IMG/VR virus record: IMGVR_UViG_3300034220_000012
Coordinates: 1 to 41,987 of that record
DNA length: 41,987 nt
Source: a virus
Reading direction: 5' to 3' (one strand)
The notes under the pieces are model-generated. The model saw nothing but the letters and a program-made list of their open reading frames with translations, did not search any database and was not told where the DNA came from. The position numbers were made by a program, and so were the translations under genes. Positions 20,314 through 28,816 of the stretch are shown here, piece by piece (within the stretch, counting starts at the first letter, position 1; every line of letters starts with the position of its first letter).

Positions 20314-20730
20314 CTATCTCCACCGCCAAGCCGGCCGCAGATCATTGCCATGATCGTCCAGGACACGCCCGTGGTCGGCATCGGCGGCGGCGGGCTTGTA
20401 GCGCAAGCCGCGCCCCTCGACGGCTGCCGCGATGATCGCGTGAAGTCGCTTCACTTCGGCGCGCCAGTCGATCGCGGGCTGTCGAAGCTCGCGCTCGCGC
20501 GCCTCCATCTCGGCCTGGACCTTTTCCGCCGCTTCAAGCTGCCGCCGCAGGCTGCTGACCGTCTGGCGGTGGAGGGCCGCCTTGACTTCGACACTGGCGT
20601 GCTCCCGCTCGGCGTCGGGATGGGCAGCATTGGCGAAGCTGCCGATCGTGGATGCCAGGATAGCGCGGGCCTCCAGCTCGGCGTCGAAAGCGTCCGGGTC
20701 GAGGGCGACGGTAGGGAATGCTGTGCTCAT
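20314..20730 (-). CDS. Coiled-coil hypothetical, 138 aa
   Basis: ATG 20728-20730, 24 nt after the stop of the upstream gene. A long charged coiled coil spans about 55-110 (RQTVSSLRRQLEAAEKVQAE and AIDWRAEVKRLHAIIAAAVE). The tail contains LDDHGNDLRPAWRW. It may be a dimeric structural or anti-host protein; no family is recognised. Confidence 0.65.
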   Translation of the reverse strand: MSTAFPTVALDPDAFDAELEARAILASTIGSFANAAHPDAEREHASVEVKAALHRQTVSSLRRQLEAAEKVQAEMEARERELRQPAIDWRAEVKRLHAIIAAAVEGRGLRYKPAAADADHGRVLDDHGNDLRPAWRWR

Positions 20731-20754
20731 GTCGAATACTCGGGTAAGAGAGGA

Positions 20755-21123
20755 TCAGGCGTAGGCCGGCGCGACGCGAGCGACGGGGTGCAGCCGCCCA
20801 TCGCTGCCCAGCTCCTGCACGATCAGCCGCACCCCGTCGCGGTACACGGGGAAAGCCGACGTGCCGTGCTGATACCCATTCGCGGGGTCGGCAAAGCCGT
20901 AGGTCGCAGCGTCGGTGTCGTAGACATTGCGACCCGCATAGCCCGGGAAAGCGCCGGCCATATTCTCAGCGTCGAAAGCGCGGGCGATGCGCTCCCCGTA
21001 GGCATTGCGCGCGTCCTCCATGACGATGGCGCGCGCCTCACCGGCCGGGCGGGTCATGATTGCGGCGTATGCAGCTTCCCAGTCGGCCTGGGCGTTCGCG
21101 AGCGTGTCGATGTAGGTGGTCAT
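20755..21123 (-). CDS. Hypothetical 122-aa protein, first gene of the antisense island
   Basis: ATG 21121-21123 has GGGGAG 5 nt upstream, so a much longer form starting at 21276 (which would cross the promoters) is rejected. Helical start (TTYIDTLANAQADWEAAYAA), then many Tyr/Asp/Gly (YAGRNVYDTDAATYGFADPA) and a C-terminal strand-rich part (AFPVYRDGVRLIVQELG). No family is recognised. Confidence 0.65.
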   Translation of the reverse strand: MTTYIDTLANAQADWEAAYAAIMTRPAGEARAIVMEDARNAYGERIARAFDAENMAGAFPGYAGRNVYDTDAATYGFADPANGYQHGTSAFPVYRDGVRLIVQELGSDGRLHPVARVAPAYA

Positions 21124-21171
21124 CTGGGCTCCCCTGTGAGCGGGTGGCAGGCCTCCAAGGCCGATGCACTG

Positions 21172-21227
21172 GATATATGCCACGGCGACTATCCCGTCAA
21201 TAGAGCCGTGGCGATTATTGGTGTCAA
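21172..21227 (-). promoter_or_regulatory. Tandem leftward promoters with an embedded inverted repeat
   Basis: On the minus strand, TTGACG (21195-21200) and TATATC (21172-21177) are 17 bp apart; TTGACA (21222-21227) and TCTATT (21199-21204) are also 17 bp apart. GCCACGGC (21179-21186) and GCCGTGGC (21205-21212) form an inverted repeat, extended by inner CTAT/ATAG, that spans both promoters and is a likely operator. Confidence 0.65.
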
Positions 21228-21257
21228 TTTCGTACTGCCTGCGCGGGGAGAGGGGTG

Positions 21258-21524
21258 ATGGGGGTGCAATCGACAATCGCGCACTTCGCCGGGGAGGTGC
21301 AGCGGGTCCGTCCTCTCACGCCGGCGGAGTCCGACATGCTCGGGCGCGCCCTGTCGCGGGGCAAGTCGACCCGCACATTCTGGACGGCGGCGGATGACCG
21401 GCTGCTGACCCGCTACCTGCGCAGGCGGATGACGGCGGTGCAGATCGGGGAAGCGATGGGGCGGACGGCATGGGCTGTGCGGTCGAGGGTCAGGGCGCTG
21501 AAGCGGAGGGCTGGGTGTGCCTAA
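21258..21524 (+). CDS. SANT/Myb-like HTH protein, 88 aa
   Basis: ATG 21258 has GGGGAGAGG upstream; a GTG one codon earlier is the alternative. TRTFWTAADDRLLTRYLRRRMTAVQIGEAMGRTAWAVRSRV is a Myb/SANT/GcrA-like helix-turn-helix (W..ad..Ll...... t...IA..lGRt..aVr.R). It is the first gene of the late operon, just before terS, so it may regulate late expression or help pac-site recognition. Its stop overlaps the terS start. Confidence 0.7.
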   Translation: MGVQSTIAHFAGEVQRVRPLTPAESDMLGRALSRGKSTRTFWTAADDRLLTRYLRRRMTAVQIGEAMGRTAWAVRSRVRALKRRAGCA

Positions 21525-21996
21525 TTTGACCGTGCGCACTCCCGAGGTGGTGGCGTCGATCCTTGATCGCTTGGCGAGCGGCGAGCCGCTGGCGCAGATA
21601 TGCCGCGACCAAGGCATGCCGCATCCGACGACATGGCGGGATTGGTGCCACGCCGACGAAGCCCTTTCCATCGCGTATGCGCGCGCGCGGGACGACGGCT
21701 TCGACGCAATTGCGGGCGAGGCCCTGCGCATCGCGGACACACCTCGGATGGGCGAGATCGTGACGGAGAAGGGGGACGGCACGGTGGAGCGGCGCGAAGA
21801 GGATATGCTGGGGCACCGCCGATTGCAGATCGAGACGCGCTTGAAGCTCCTCGCGAAGTGGGACCCCAAGCGGTACGGCGACAAGGTACAGCTTTCGGGG
21901 GATGGTGGAGGCCCGATCCAGCTGGAGGCGGTGAAGCGCGACGCGGAGGCCTTCCGGCGTCGCCTCGGGCTTCTGCCCGCCCCTGATGCGTCGTGA
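21517..21996 (+). CDS. terS: Terminase small subunit
   Basis: GTG 21517 lies 8 nt inside the previous gene; 159 aa. It has the Sf6 gp1-like layout: an N-terminal HTH (EVVASILDRLASGEPLAQICRDQGMPHPTTWRDW), a helical middle (SIAYARARDDGFDAIAGEAL) and a C-terminal segment RRLQIETRLKLLAKWDPKRYGDKVQL, followed by an acidic-basic tail. TerS recognises phage DNA and feeds it to TerL, whose GTG overlaps its stop. Confidence 0.9.
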   Translation: MPNLTVRTPEVVASILDRLASGEPLAQICRDQGMPHPTTWRDWCHADEALSIAYARARDDGFDAIAGEALRIADTPRMGEIVTEKGDGTVERREEDMLGHRRLQIETRLKLLAKWDPKRYGDKVQLSGDGGGPIQLEAVKRDAEAFRRRLGLLPAPDAS

Positions 21997-23324
21997 CCTC
22001 GATCGTCGAAGCCTTGCGCCGCATGACGCCCGGGCAGCGCGCGGCGGAGATCGCGTCCCTGTCCGAGGACGTGCAGGCGGCGCTGTATTACGATTGGACG
22101 GCATGGGCGCGCGACGATCAGCTACCCCCACCGGGCGACTGGCGCACGTGGCTGATCCTCGCCGGCCGTGGCTGGGGCAAGTCACGCACGGGCGCGGAGT
22201 GGGTCCGCACCAAGGCGCTGGGAGAATCGTGCCGCATCGCGCTGGTGGGCCTGACCGCAGCCGATGCCCGCGACGTGATGGTGGAGGGTGAAAGCGGCAT
22301 CCTTGCCGTTCATCCCGAGCACGAGCGCCCCCTATACGAGCCGTCCAAGCGCCGTCTCACCTGGCCAAATGGTAGCATCGCGACGTGCTACAATGCGAGC
22401 GAGCCGGATCAGCTGCGCGGGCCGCAGCATCATTACGCGTGGGTCGACGAGCTCGCCAAGATGCCCGCCGCGCAGGAGCTGTGGGACCAGCTCGCGTTCG
22501 GGCTGCGTCTCGGGCTTGATCCTCGATCTGTGGTCACGACGACGCCCCGCCCACTTCCGATCATCAAGCGGCTGATGGCGGACAGGGGCACGGTCACGAC
22601 GCGCGGAGCGACGCGGGACAATACCGCCAATCTGGCACCGGGCGCGGTCGCGGCGCTGATGGAGCGGTACGAAGGCACGCGCCTGGGTCGGCAGGAGCTG
22701 GACGGCGAGATCGTGGACGACGTGCCCGGCGCGCTGTGGACCCGCGACATGCTGGATCGGCTGCGCGTGCGAGAGGCGCCCGAAATGGCGCGCGTGGTCG
22801 TCGCAGTCGATCCGAGCGGTACGTCGGGCGGCGATGATGGCGACGATATCGGGATCGTCGTGGCAGGGCGCGGGATCGACGGTCAGGGCTACGTGCTGGA
22901 GGACGCGACCTGCAAGCTGTCGCCGGAAGGATGGGCGCGGCGCGCGATTACTGCGTATCACCGCTGGGGTGCGGACCGGCTCGTCGCGGAGCGCAATTTC
23001 GGGGGCGCGATGGTCAAGGCCGTGATCCGCACCGCCGATGCCTCGGTGCCCTACAAGGAGGTGACCGCCAGCCGGGGCAAGTGGGTACGCGCCGAGCCGG
23101 TGTCCGCGCTGTACGAGCAAGGGCGGGTGCATCACGTCGGCGGGCTGCCGGACCTGGAGGATGAGCAGGTGTTATTCACGGCGGGCGGCTATGCTGGCGA
23201 GGGCTCGCCCAATCGCACCGATGCGCTGGTGTGGGCGCTGACGGAGCTGATGCTGGGGCACCAGCGCGCCGAGCGGGTCGCATCGCCCGCGTCCGTCCCC
23301 ACCATGGCCGGCGGCTGGCGCTAA
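21993..23324 (+). CDS. terL: Terminase large subunit
   Basis: A 443-aa protein. The ATPase half has Walker A LAGRGWGKS (57-64) and Walker B HYAWVDELAKM (Asp152, Glu153). The nuclease half has RNase-H-like Asp273 (VAVDPSGTSGGDD) and Asp410 (SPNRTDALVWAL). The GRGWGKSRTGAEW form is the type found in alphaproteobacterial phages and gene transfer agents, not P22 gp2 itself. It cuts and pumps DNA into the procapsid through the portal encoded next. GTG start in a GTGA overlap with terS. Confidence 0.93.
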   Translation: MTSIVEALRRMTPGQRAAEIASLSEDVQAALYYDWTAWARDDQLPPPGDWRTWLILAGRGWGKSRTGAEWVRTKALGESCRIALVGLTAADARDVMVEGESGILAVHPEHERPLYEPSKRRLTWPNGSIATCYNASEPDQLRGPQHHYAWVDELAKMPAAQELWDQLAFGLRLGLDPRSVVTTTPRPLPIIKRLMADRGTVTTRGATRDNTANLAPGAVAALMERYEGTRLGRQELDGEIVDDVPGALWTRDMLDRLRVREAPEMARVVVAVDPSGTSGGDDGDDIGIVVAGRGIDGQGYVLEDATCKLSPEGWARRAITAYHRWGADRLVAERNFGGAMVKAVIRTADASVPYKEVTASRGKWVRAEPVSALYEQGRVHHVGGLPDLEDEQVLFTAGGYAGEGSPNRTDALVWALTELMLGHQRAERVASPASVPTMAGGWR

Positions 23325-23378
23325 GCCTAACCCAAGCCTAACTGCACCGCGCGCCGCCATCCCGTATGGTCCGCGGCG

Positions 23379-25634
23379 ATGGCAACCGCCCCCGATGCCC
23401 CCGCCCCACGCCGCACCCGCGCCGATCGCCATGCGGAGATCCACGACCTCGCCATGCGCCGCTTCGACGACATCTACACCGCCGAGCGCGACGTGCGGCA
23501 GCAGGCGCTAGACGACCGGCGCTTCAGCACGGTACGTGGCGGCATGTGGGCCGGGCAATACGCCTACGGTGCCAGCGAAGACGAAGGCGATGCGGTCAAG
23601 CCTCGCTTCGAAGTGCCGAAGATCGCGAAGGCCCTCACCCGGATTTTCAGTGAGTATCGCGCCAATCGGGTCACGGTCGACTTCAAGGCGAAGGACCGGG
23701 ACAGCAACGCGCGCGACGCGGACAATCTCGACGGGCTGTTCCGCGCCGACATGGAAGAGACGGACGGCGGCGGGCAGGACGCGTTCGATACGGCGTACGA
23801 CGAGGGCACCAACGGCGGCATGGGCGCGTGGCGGCTGCGCTCCCGGTACGAGGACGAGAGCGACGAGGACAACGACCGCCAGCGCATCGCAATCGAGCCG
23901 ATTTACGATGCGGATCAGACCGTGTGGTTCGACCGCAGCGCCAAGAATTACACCAAGTCCGACGCCCGTTTCGCCTTTCACCTGATCCCGATGACGCGGG
24001 AAGCGTTCGAGGACGAGTACCCCGATGCCGCCGCGTCCAGTGTCGACCGGCCGGTGACGCAGTTCGAGTGGTGGACCTCCGACGACCTGTGGCTCGCCGA
24101 ATATTACGTCGTCGAGGACAAGTCGGTCGTGCGCGTCACGATGGAACGCACGATCCTGGAGGGCTTGCCGGGCGGGAGCGACGAGCCCGAGGTTGCGACC
24201 TACGACCTCGCCGATCTGGAGGACGAGCGCGACGACGGCACGACGCTATTGGCCGAGCTCAACGCGACCGGCTGGAAAGAGACCAGGCGCCGGCGCATCA
24301 AGCGCCAGCAGGTGCGCAAATACTTGTTGAGCGGCGCGGAGGTGCTGAGCGACGACGGCATCATCCCTGGCAAGCATATCCCGATCGTGCCCTTCTACGG
24401 CAAGCGCTGGTTTATCGACGGGGTCGAGTGGTTCAAGGGTCACACCCGCGACAGCATCGACGCGAGCCGCCTCTACAACATGATCGTGTCCGACCTTGGC
24501 GAGGCGGCTTCGGGCCCAGCGGATCAGACGCCGATCCTGCTACCCGAGCAAGTGCAGGGCTATGCCGACGTGTGGGCGCGGCGCCGCATCGACCGCCCCG
24601 CGTACCTTCCCCTCAATCCCGTGCTCGACAACGACGGCAACATCATCGCGTCGCAACCGGTCGGTTTCCTGCCGGTCGCCCAAGTGCAGCCGAACATGGC
24701 CGCGCTGTTGCAGGTGTCCGCGTCCGACATTGCCGAGCTGACGGGCGAGTCCGATCAAGTCGAGACGATCCCCGCCAATACCTCCGACGACGCCATCGCG
24801 CTGGTGCACGACCGCGCCGACATGCGGACGTTCATCTACAAGGACAATTTCCGCAAATCGATGGAGTGGTGCGGCACCGTCTATCAGGGGATGGCGAGCG
24901 AGCTCTACGTCGAGGATGGCCGCAAGATGACGGCCATCGGCGCGGACGGGAAGAAGTCACAGGTCGAGCTCAATCAACTGGTCACGACCCCGGATGGCGG
25001 CGAGTTCCGCAAGAACGACTTCACCAGCGGCACCTATGACGTGATCGTTGATGTGGGCCCGTCGAGCAAGACGCGCGCGGAAGCGACGAACCGCAGCCTG
25101 GAGAAGATCACCGCGACCGCCGCGCAGATCGGCGCCAACGACCTCGCCCGCCCAGCCCTTGGCATAATGGTGATGAACCTGGACGGCGAGGGCTTGGAAG
25201 GCCTGAAAGCCATGGAGCGCCGCGCCGGGCTCGCTGGCGGCTATGTCGAGCCCACCGAGGACGAGGCGCGCGAGATCGAAGCGGCGAAGGGCGAGCCGCA
25301 GCCGGACCCGAACATGCTGATCGCGCAGGCGCAGCTTGAGGTTGCGAGGGCGGAGACGTTGAAGGCGCAGGCGCAGCTTGCCGAGGCGGAGACGAAGCGC
25401 ATCACGGCGGAAGCCAACGCCGAACTGGCGCGCGCCCGCACCGCGCAGACGCTGGCGCTGATCGACCAGAAGGACCGCGCGACGATCCTGGCGGAGGTCA
25501 AGGCCGCGACCGAGATGGAACAGCGAGACGAGGAACACGGGCATGCCCGCACCATGGACGCGGTTCGCGCGTCGACGGAGGTTGAGCGGCATGATCGGGA
25601 TATGACGGGAGCCGACAATGGCAACGCAGCCTGA
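23379..25634 (+). CDS. P22-type portal protein
   Basis: A 751-aa protein, close to P22 gp1 (725 aa). Family features include the early LTRIFSEYRANRVTVDFKAKD region, DGLFRADMEET, the clip/wing segments PIVPFYGKRWFIDGVEWFKG and LYNMIVSDLGEAA, and a long C-terminal helical barrel (about 640-740: LEVARAETLKAQAQLAEAET repeats). Twelve copies form the DNA channel at one capsid vertex. ATG 23379 lies 55 nt after terL, a gap containing two AAGCCTAAC copies. Confidence 0.9.
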   Translation: MATAPDAPAPRRTRADRHAEIHDLAMRRFDDIYTAERDVRQQALDDRRFSTVRGGMWAGQYAYGASEDEGDAVKPRFEVPKIAKALTRIFSEYRANRVTVDFKAKDRDSNARDADNLDGLFRADMEETDGGGQDAFDTAYDEGTNGGMGAWRLRSRYEDESDEDNDRQRIAIEPIYDADQTVWFDRSAKNYTKSDARFAFHLIPMTREAFEDEYPDAAASSVDRPVTQFEWWTSDDLWLAEYYVVEDKSVVRVTMERTILEGLPGGSDEPEVATYDLADLEDERDDGTTLLAELNATGWKETRRRRIKRQQVRKYLLSGAEVLSDDGIIPGKHIPIVPFYGKRWFIDGVEWFKGHTRDSIDASRLYNMIVSDLGEAASGPADQTPILLPEQVQGYADVWARRRIDRPAYLPLNPVLDNDGNIIASQPVGFLPVAQVQPNMAALLQVSASDIAELTGESDQVETIPANTSDDAIALVHDRADMRTFIYKDNFRKSMEWCGTVYQGMASELYVEDGRKMTAIGADGKKSQVELNQLVTTPDGGEFRKNDFTSGTYDVIVDVGPSSKTRAEATNRSLEKITATAAQIGANDLARPALGIMVMNLDGEGLEGLKAMERRAGLAGGYVEPTEDEAREIEAAKGEPQPDPNMLIAQAQLEVARAETLKAQAQLAEAETKRITAEANAELARARTAQTLALIDQKDRATILAEVKAATEMEQRDEEHGHARTMDAVRASTEVERHDRDMTGADNGNAA

Positions 25635-26466
25635 CGACCTCGACGACGACGCGATCGACCAAACGGCGGATGATTCCGGCGAGGACGATGCGGCCGTCAA
25701 CGACAACGCCGATGCGGGCGATGGCGACGACGAACAGCAAGCCGACGACGAGGAAGATGTCGTATCCTTCGCCGGCACGGAAGCCACGGGCGAGGTCGAA
25801 CCCGAGGGTCTGCGCAATCTTCGCACCCGCCTGCGCCAGGTCGAGCAGGAAAAGCGCGAGCTCGAACAGCGCATCGCGCCCAAGGCCGATGATGTCGGCG
25901 CCAAGCCGAACATCGACGACTATTGGGAAGACCCGGACAAATACGACACCGACCTGCTCGCGTGGAACGAGCGCAAGCGCAAGGCGGACGAGCGCGTCAG
26001 TCAGCAGGACGCCGCCAACCGCGCCGCTCAGGAGCGGTGGCAGGCCCAAGAGCGCGAGTTCGAGACGTCGTGGGGCTCGCTGCGCAATGCCGCGAAGGAC
26101 GCAGCGCGCGCCAAGGTGGAGGATGCGTTCGACGCGACGCAGCAGGCGATGCTGGTCAAGGCCGCGCGCGGCAATGCGGCGGGCCTGTTCTTCATGCTCG
26201 GCAGCAGCGACGAGCGCCGGGCCGAGCTGCTGAAAGTGGCGGGCGATCCCGTGGAATTCGTCGCGACGGCGGCGGTGATGGCAAAGGATATTCAGGTGAC
26301 CAAGCGGACCCCTTCCACACAGCCCGAGACGGTGCACCGCGGATCGGGCGGCAGCGCCGGCAAGGTCGACGCCAAGCTGGAGCGCTTGGAACGCGAAGCC
26401 GCCAAGACCAACGACCGCACCGAGTTGATCGCGTACAAGCGCGAGCTCCGGGAGCGGGGCAAGTAG
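25618..26466 (+). CDS. Scaffolding protein (P22 gp8-like)
   Basis: A 282-aa protein with a very acidic first 60 residues (DDLDDDAIDQTADDSGEDDA), coiled coils (LRNLRTRLRQVEQEKRELEQ) and a basic C-terminal helix-turn-helix-like end (LERLEREAAKTNDRTELIAY), as in scaffolds that bind coat by a charged C-terminus. It lies between portal and coat, the P22 position. ATG 25618 overlaps the end of portal by 17 nt and has GGGAG upstream. Confidence 0.85.
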   Translation: MATQPDDLDDDAIDQTADDSGEDDAAVNDNADAGDGDDEQQADDEEDVVSFAGTEATGEVEPEGLRNLRTRLRQVEQEKRELEQRIAPKADDVGAKPNIDDYWEDPDKYDTDLLAWNERKRKADERVSQQDAANRAAQERWQAQEREFETSWGSLRNAAKDAARAKVEDAFDATQQAMLVKAARGNAAGLFFMLGSSDERRAELLKVAGDPVEFVATAAVMAKDIQVTKRTPSTQPETVHRGSGGSAGKVDAKLERLEREAAKTNDRTELIAYKRELRERGK

Positions 26467-26480
26467 GGTATTGCGGAACG

Positions 26481-26579
26481 GCGGCGGGTGCTGTAAATCC
26501 CGCCGCACAAGCCATCGGTCCCCGTCGTACCGTAAACGACGCGTAGCGGCACCATCGGGCGGGAACGCCCTTGCTACGC
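26481..26579 (+). promoter_or_regulatory. Two stem-loop structures in front of the coat gene
   Basis: GCGGCGGG (26481-26488) pairs with CCCGCCGC (26499-26506). Further on GCGTAGC (26541-26547) pairs with GCTACGC (26573-26579) and encloses GGGCG-GGAA-CGCCC (26557-26570). The second ends just before the coat ribosome-binding site. Neither has a T-run, so they look like mRNA structures for stability or translation control more than terminators. Confidence 0.6.
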
Positions 26580-26589
26580 AGGGACCATC

Positions 26590-27858
26590 ATGGCCAACAA
26601 CTTCACCAAGCAGGAGCTCGTCATGTTTGACGAGCTGGTCGACGGCTTCGACGATGCGCTCGTCATCGCCAAGCAGGCCACCAAGTACACGCCGGACAGC
26701 CCCGAGGCGATGCAGCGTGGGCGTGACCAGTTCTGGATTCCCGCTCCGATGATCGGCGCGACGTTCAGCGGCGTGGACCAGTCCGCCAACTTCGGCGACA
26801 TCACGCAGACCCAAGTCCCGGTGCAGATCGGCTATTTCGAGTCCGCGAACGCCAAGGTCGGCCCGTTTGACGCGCGCAACGAGTCCGCGCTTCGCCAGTG
26901 GATCGACGCCGCCAAGCAGAAGCTGGCGAGCCGGATCAACTACACGCTCTACCAGACGGTGGCGCTTCAGGGCTCGATCACGGTCAAGCGCACCGTGTCG
27001 CCGACCGGCTACGACGACGTGGCGCTCGCCGATGCGGCCATGACCGAAATCGGCGCGTCGATGCTCGATCGCAAGATGGCGCTGGCCCCGCGCGTCGCGA
27101 ACGCCATGGCGGGCAACCTGGCCAGCCGCAACGAAGCGACCAAGCGCAGCAGCGACGCCTACGAGCGCGCCATGATCAACAGCGACGTGGCCGGATTCGA
27201 GGTCTTCAAGAACGACCAGACGATCCTGCTCGCCGCGGCGACCGGCGGCACGACCACGGTCAACGGCGCGAACCAGCGCTACGTCCCCAAGGCGACCGTG
27301 CTCGACAATCTGGGCGTCGAGCAGAACGTCGACAACCGGTACAGCGATCTGGTCGTCACCGCCGTGTCGTACGCGAACATCAAGCCGGGCGACGCCTTCA
27401 CCATCGCGGGCGTCAATTCGGTGCACATGATCTCGAAGGAGGATACGGGGCAGCTCCAGACCTTCCGCGTGATCTCCAAGCCGGCGGCGAACACGATCCG
27501 CATCGCGCCCGCGCTGATTTCGGCGGACTCCTCGCCGACCAAGCCCGAGACCGAGTACAAGAACGTGACCGCCACTCCGGCGAACGGCGCAGCGATCACG
27601 TGGCTCAACACCACGGCGGCGGCGCTCAACCCGTTCTTCGTGAAGGGCTCGCTGCTGCTCATTCCGGGCAGCTACGTGGTCAACGGGTCGGACGGCTGGA
27701 ATGTCACGCAGGCGACGACCCCGCTCGGCATCGCGCTGACCATGGTGGCGCAGGGCGAGATCAACGACCTGTCCCGCAAGCTCCGCATCGACGCACGCTG
27801 GGGCACGGCGCTCACCAACCCCCAGCTCGCCGGTGTCGAGCTGTTCAACCAGGCCTAA
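26590..27858 (+). CDS. Major capsid (coat) protein, P22 gp5-like
   Basis: A 422-aa protein (P22 gp5 is 430). The start ANNFTKQELVMFDELVDGFDDALVIAKQ, the segment QVPVQIGYFESANAKVGPFDARN and the C-terminal TTPLGIALTMVAQGEINDLSR are characteristic of the P22 coat family, with an HK97 fold and an inserted I-domain (here probably about 220-340). ATG 26590 is preceded by AGGGA and by a structured leader. Confidence 0.92.
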   Translation: MANNFTKQELVMFDELVDGFDDALVIAKQATKYTPDSPEAMQRGRDQFWIPAPMIGATFSGVDQSANFGDITQTQVPVQIGYFESANAKVGPFDARNESALRQWIDAAKQKLASRINYTLYQTVALQGSITVKRTVSPTGYDDVALADAAMTEIGASMLDRKMALAPRVANAMAGNLASRNEATKRSSDAYERAMINSDVAGFEVFKNDQTILLAAATGGTTTVNGANQRYVPKATVLDNLGVEQNVDNRYSDLVVTAVSYANIKPGDAFTIAGVNSVHMISKEDTGQLQTFRVISKPAANTIRIAPALISADSSPTKPETEYKNVTATPANGAAITWLNTTAAALNPFFVKGSLLLIPGSYVVNGSDGWNVTQATTPLGIALTMVAQGEINDLSRKLRIDARWGTALTNPQLAGVELFNQA

Positions 27859-27869
27859 TGGAGGGCAAC

Positions 27870-28307
27870 ATGGCAACGACCAAGGACATCCCGGACGGCG
27901 CCGCTCCCAAAGGGCTGGGCCTGACCGACGCGGAACTCGCCGCGGCTCGGCATGAGGGCGCGAAGGAGGACGCGAAGGAAGCGGCCAAGGACGCGCATCG
28001 CTTCCTGACCGATGGCCAGAACCTGGGCGAACCGCCGCGCCAGCAGTGGACCGGGCACGACGACATCATGCAGTATGCCGGCGCGCTGGACCTCAGCGTC
28101 GCGGATTTCGAGAAGCGCATCAAGGCGGACGCCGAACCCGCGCTACCGGAGGAGAAGGTCTACGGCCTGCTCGCGCTGGAGCGCAACGGCCGCAACCGTA
28201 CGCCGTACGTCAAGGCCGCGATGAAGCGGCTTGGGCTCAAGGCGGACGAGCTCCCCGGCGGCGGACCGGCGTACACGAACGACCTGACCAGCATCACCGA
28301 CCTGTGA
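27870..28307 (+). CDS. Hypothetical late protein, 145 aa
   Basis: The ATG at 27870 has GGAGGG upstream; an ATG at 27858 (TAATG) is the alternative. An N-terminal charged Ala-rich helix (RHEGAKEDAKEAAKDAHRFL) is followed by a folded-looking C-terminal part (YGLLALERNGRNRTPYVKAA). It sits between coat and gp4, where P22-like phages carry small decoration or completion proteins. Role inferred from place only. Confidence 0.65.
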   Translation: MATTKDIPDGAAPKGLGLTDAELAAARHEGAKEDAKEAAKDAHRFLTDGQNLGEPPRQQWTGHDDIMQYAGALDLSVADFEKRIKADAEPALPEEKVYGLLALERNGRNRTPYVKAAMKRLGLKADELPGGGPAYTNDLTSITDL

Positions 28308-28534
28308 GCGACGGGCCGGACAGCTACCCGAGGATGCTGTACCGGCCCGGTTCGTCGCTGGTGATCTGGGGCGAGGCGGTCGACACGCTGATCGTCGACG
28401 ATGCGGAGGCCGAGACGGCGGCGGCGGATCAAGGCTGGCGTCGCTCGCCCCTTCCCGATCCTCACCCGCTGGACCGCGACGGCGATGGCAATATCGGCGG
28501 CTCGCTACCGAAACGGCGACGGAGAGAGACATGA
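28304..28534 (+). CDS. Hypothetical late protein, 76 aa
   Basis: GTG 28304 overlaps the previous stop (GTGA) and its own stop overlaps the next ATG. MLYRPGSSLVIWGEAVDTLIVDDAEAETAAADQGW resembles the small 'YHpGe..vv.seeE...L...GW' proteins found near head genes of many phages. The C-terminus is basic (LPKRRRRET). Confidence 0.65.
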   Translation: MSDGPDSYPRMLYRPGSSLVIWGEAVDTLIVDDAEAETAAADQGWRRSPLPDPHPLDRDGDGNIGGSLPKRRRRET

Positions 28535-28815
28535 ACGTCAAGATCGTCGACCCGACCACCGGAGAGCCGGTGGACCTGAACAACCAGGCGCTCGCCAAAG
28601 AGGCGTTCGAGCATACGCCGGCGGACGCTGACCTCCCCGCTGGCGTCAAGGCCGTCGTGTTCGACGCCAACGGCACGATGTCGTACAAGAACGCGACCGG
28701 CTCGGCGATCACCGGCTATCCGGTGTCGGCGGGTGTGCCTCTTCCCTTCATCCCAACCCGTATTACCGCGATGACGGGCCCCACCAAGTGCTTCATCCAT
28801 ACCGGCAACCGGTGA
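28531..28815 (+). CDS. Hypothetical late protein, 94 aa
   Basis: Start in an ATGA overlap. Beta-rich, with VKIVDPTTGEPVDLN at the start and ATGSAITGYPVSAGVPLPFIPTRITAM near the end, a layout like small structural or decoration proteins that display a beta-sandwich. One base separates it from the gp4-like gene. Confidence 0.6.
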   Translation: MNVKIVDPTTGEPVDLNNQALAKEAFEHTPADADLPAGVKAVVFDANGTMSYKNATGSAITGYPVSAGVPLPFIPTRITAMTGPTKCFIHTGNR

Positions 28816-28816
28816 C

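Noticed and set aside
19807-21258. 483-codon rightward frame across the antisense island
   Set aside because: Its translation has no recognisable domain, it overlaps the helicase end and three leftward genes with good starts and promoters, and it runs through the inverted-repeat promoter region.
23325-23378. Promoter or terminator between terL and portal
   Set aside because: The gap has two AAGCCTAAC copies and a GC-rich stretch but no convincing -35/-10 or stem with T-run.
25498-27876. 792-codon open frame on the minus strand opposite scaffold and coat
   Set aside because: It mirrors codon structure of the highly supported P22-like scaffold and coat genes; its translation is His/Arg/Gly/Val-rich with no domain, a usual artefact of high-GC DNA.
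26898-28307. 469-codon rightward frame inside the coat gene, reading into the next gene
   Set aside because: Only its last part (from 27870) is real; the rest is an Arg/Gln/Gly-rich out-of-frame copy of coat.
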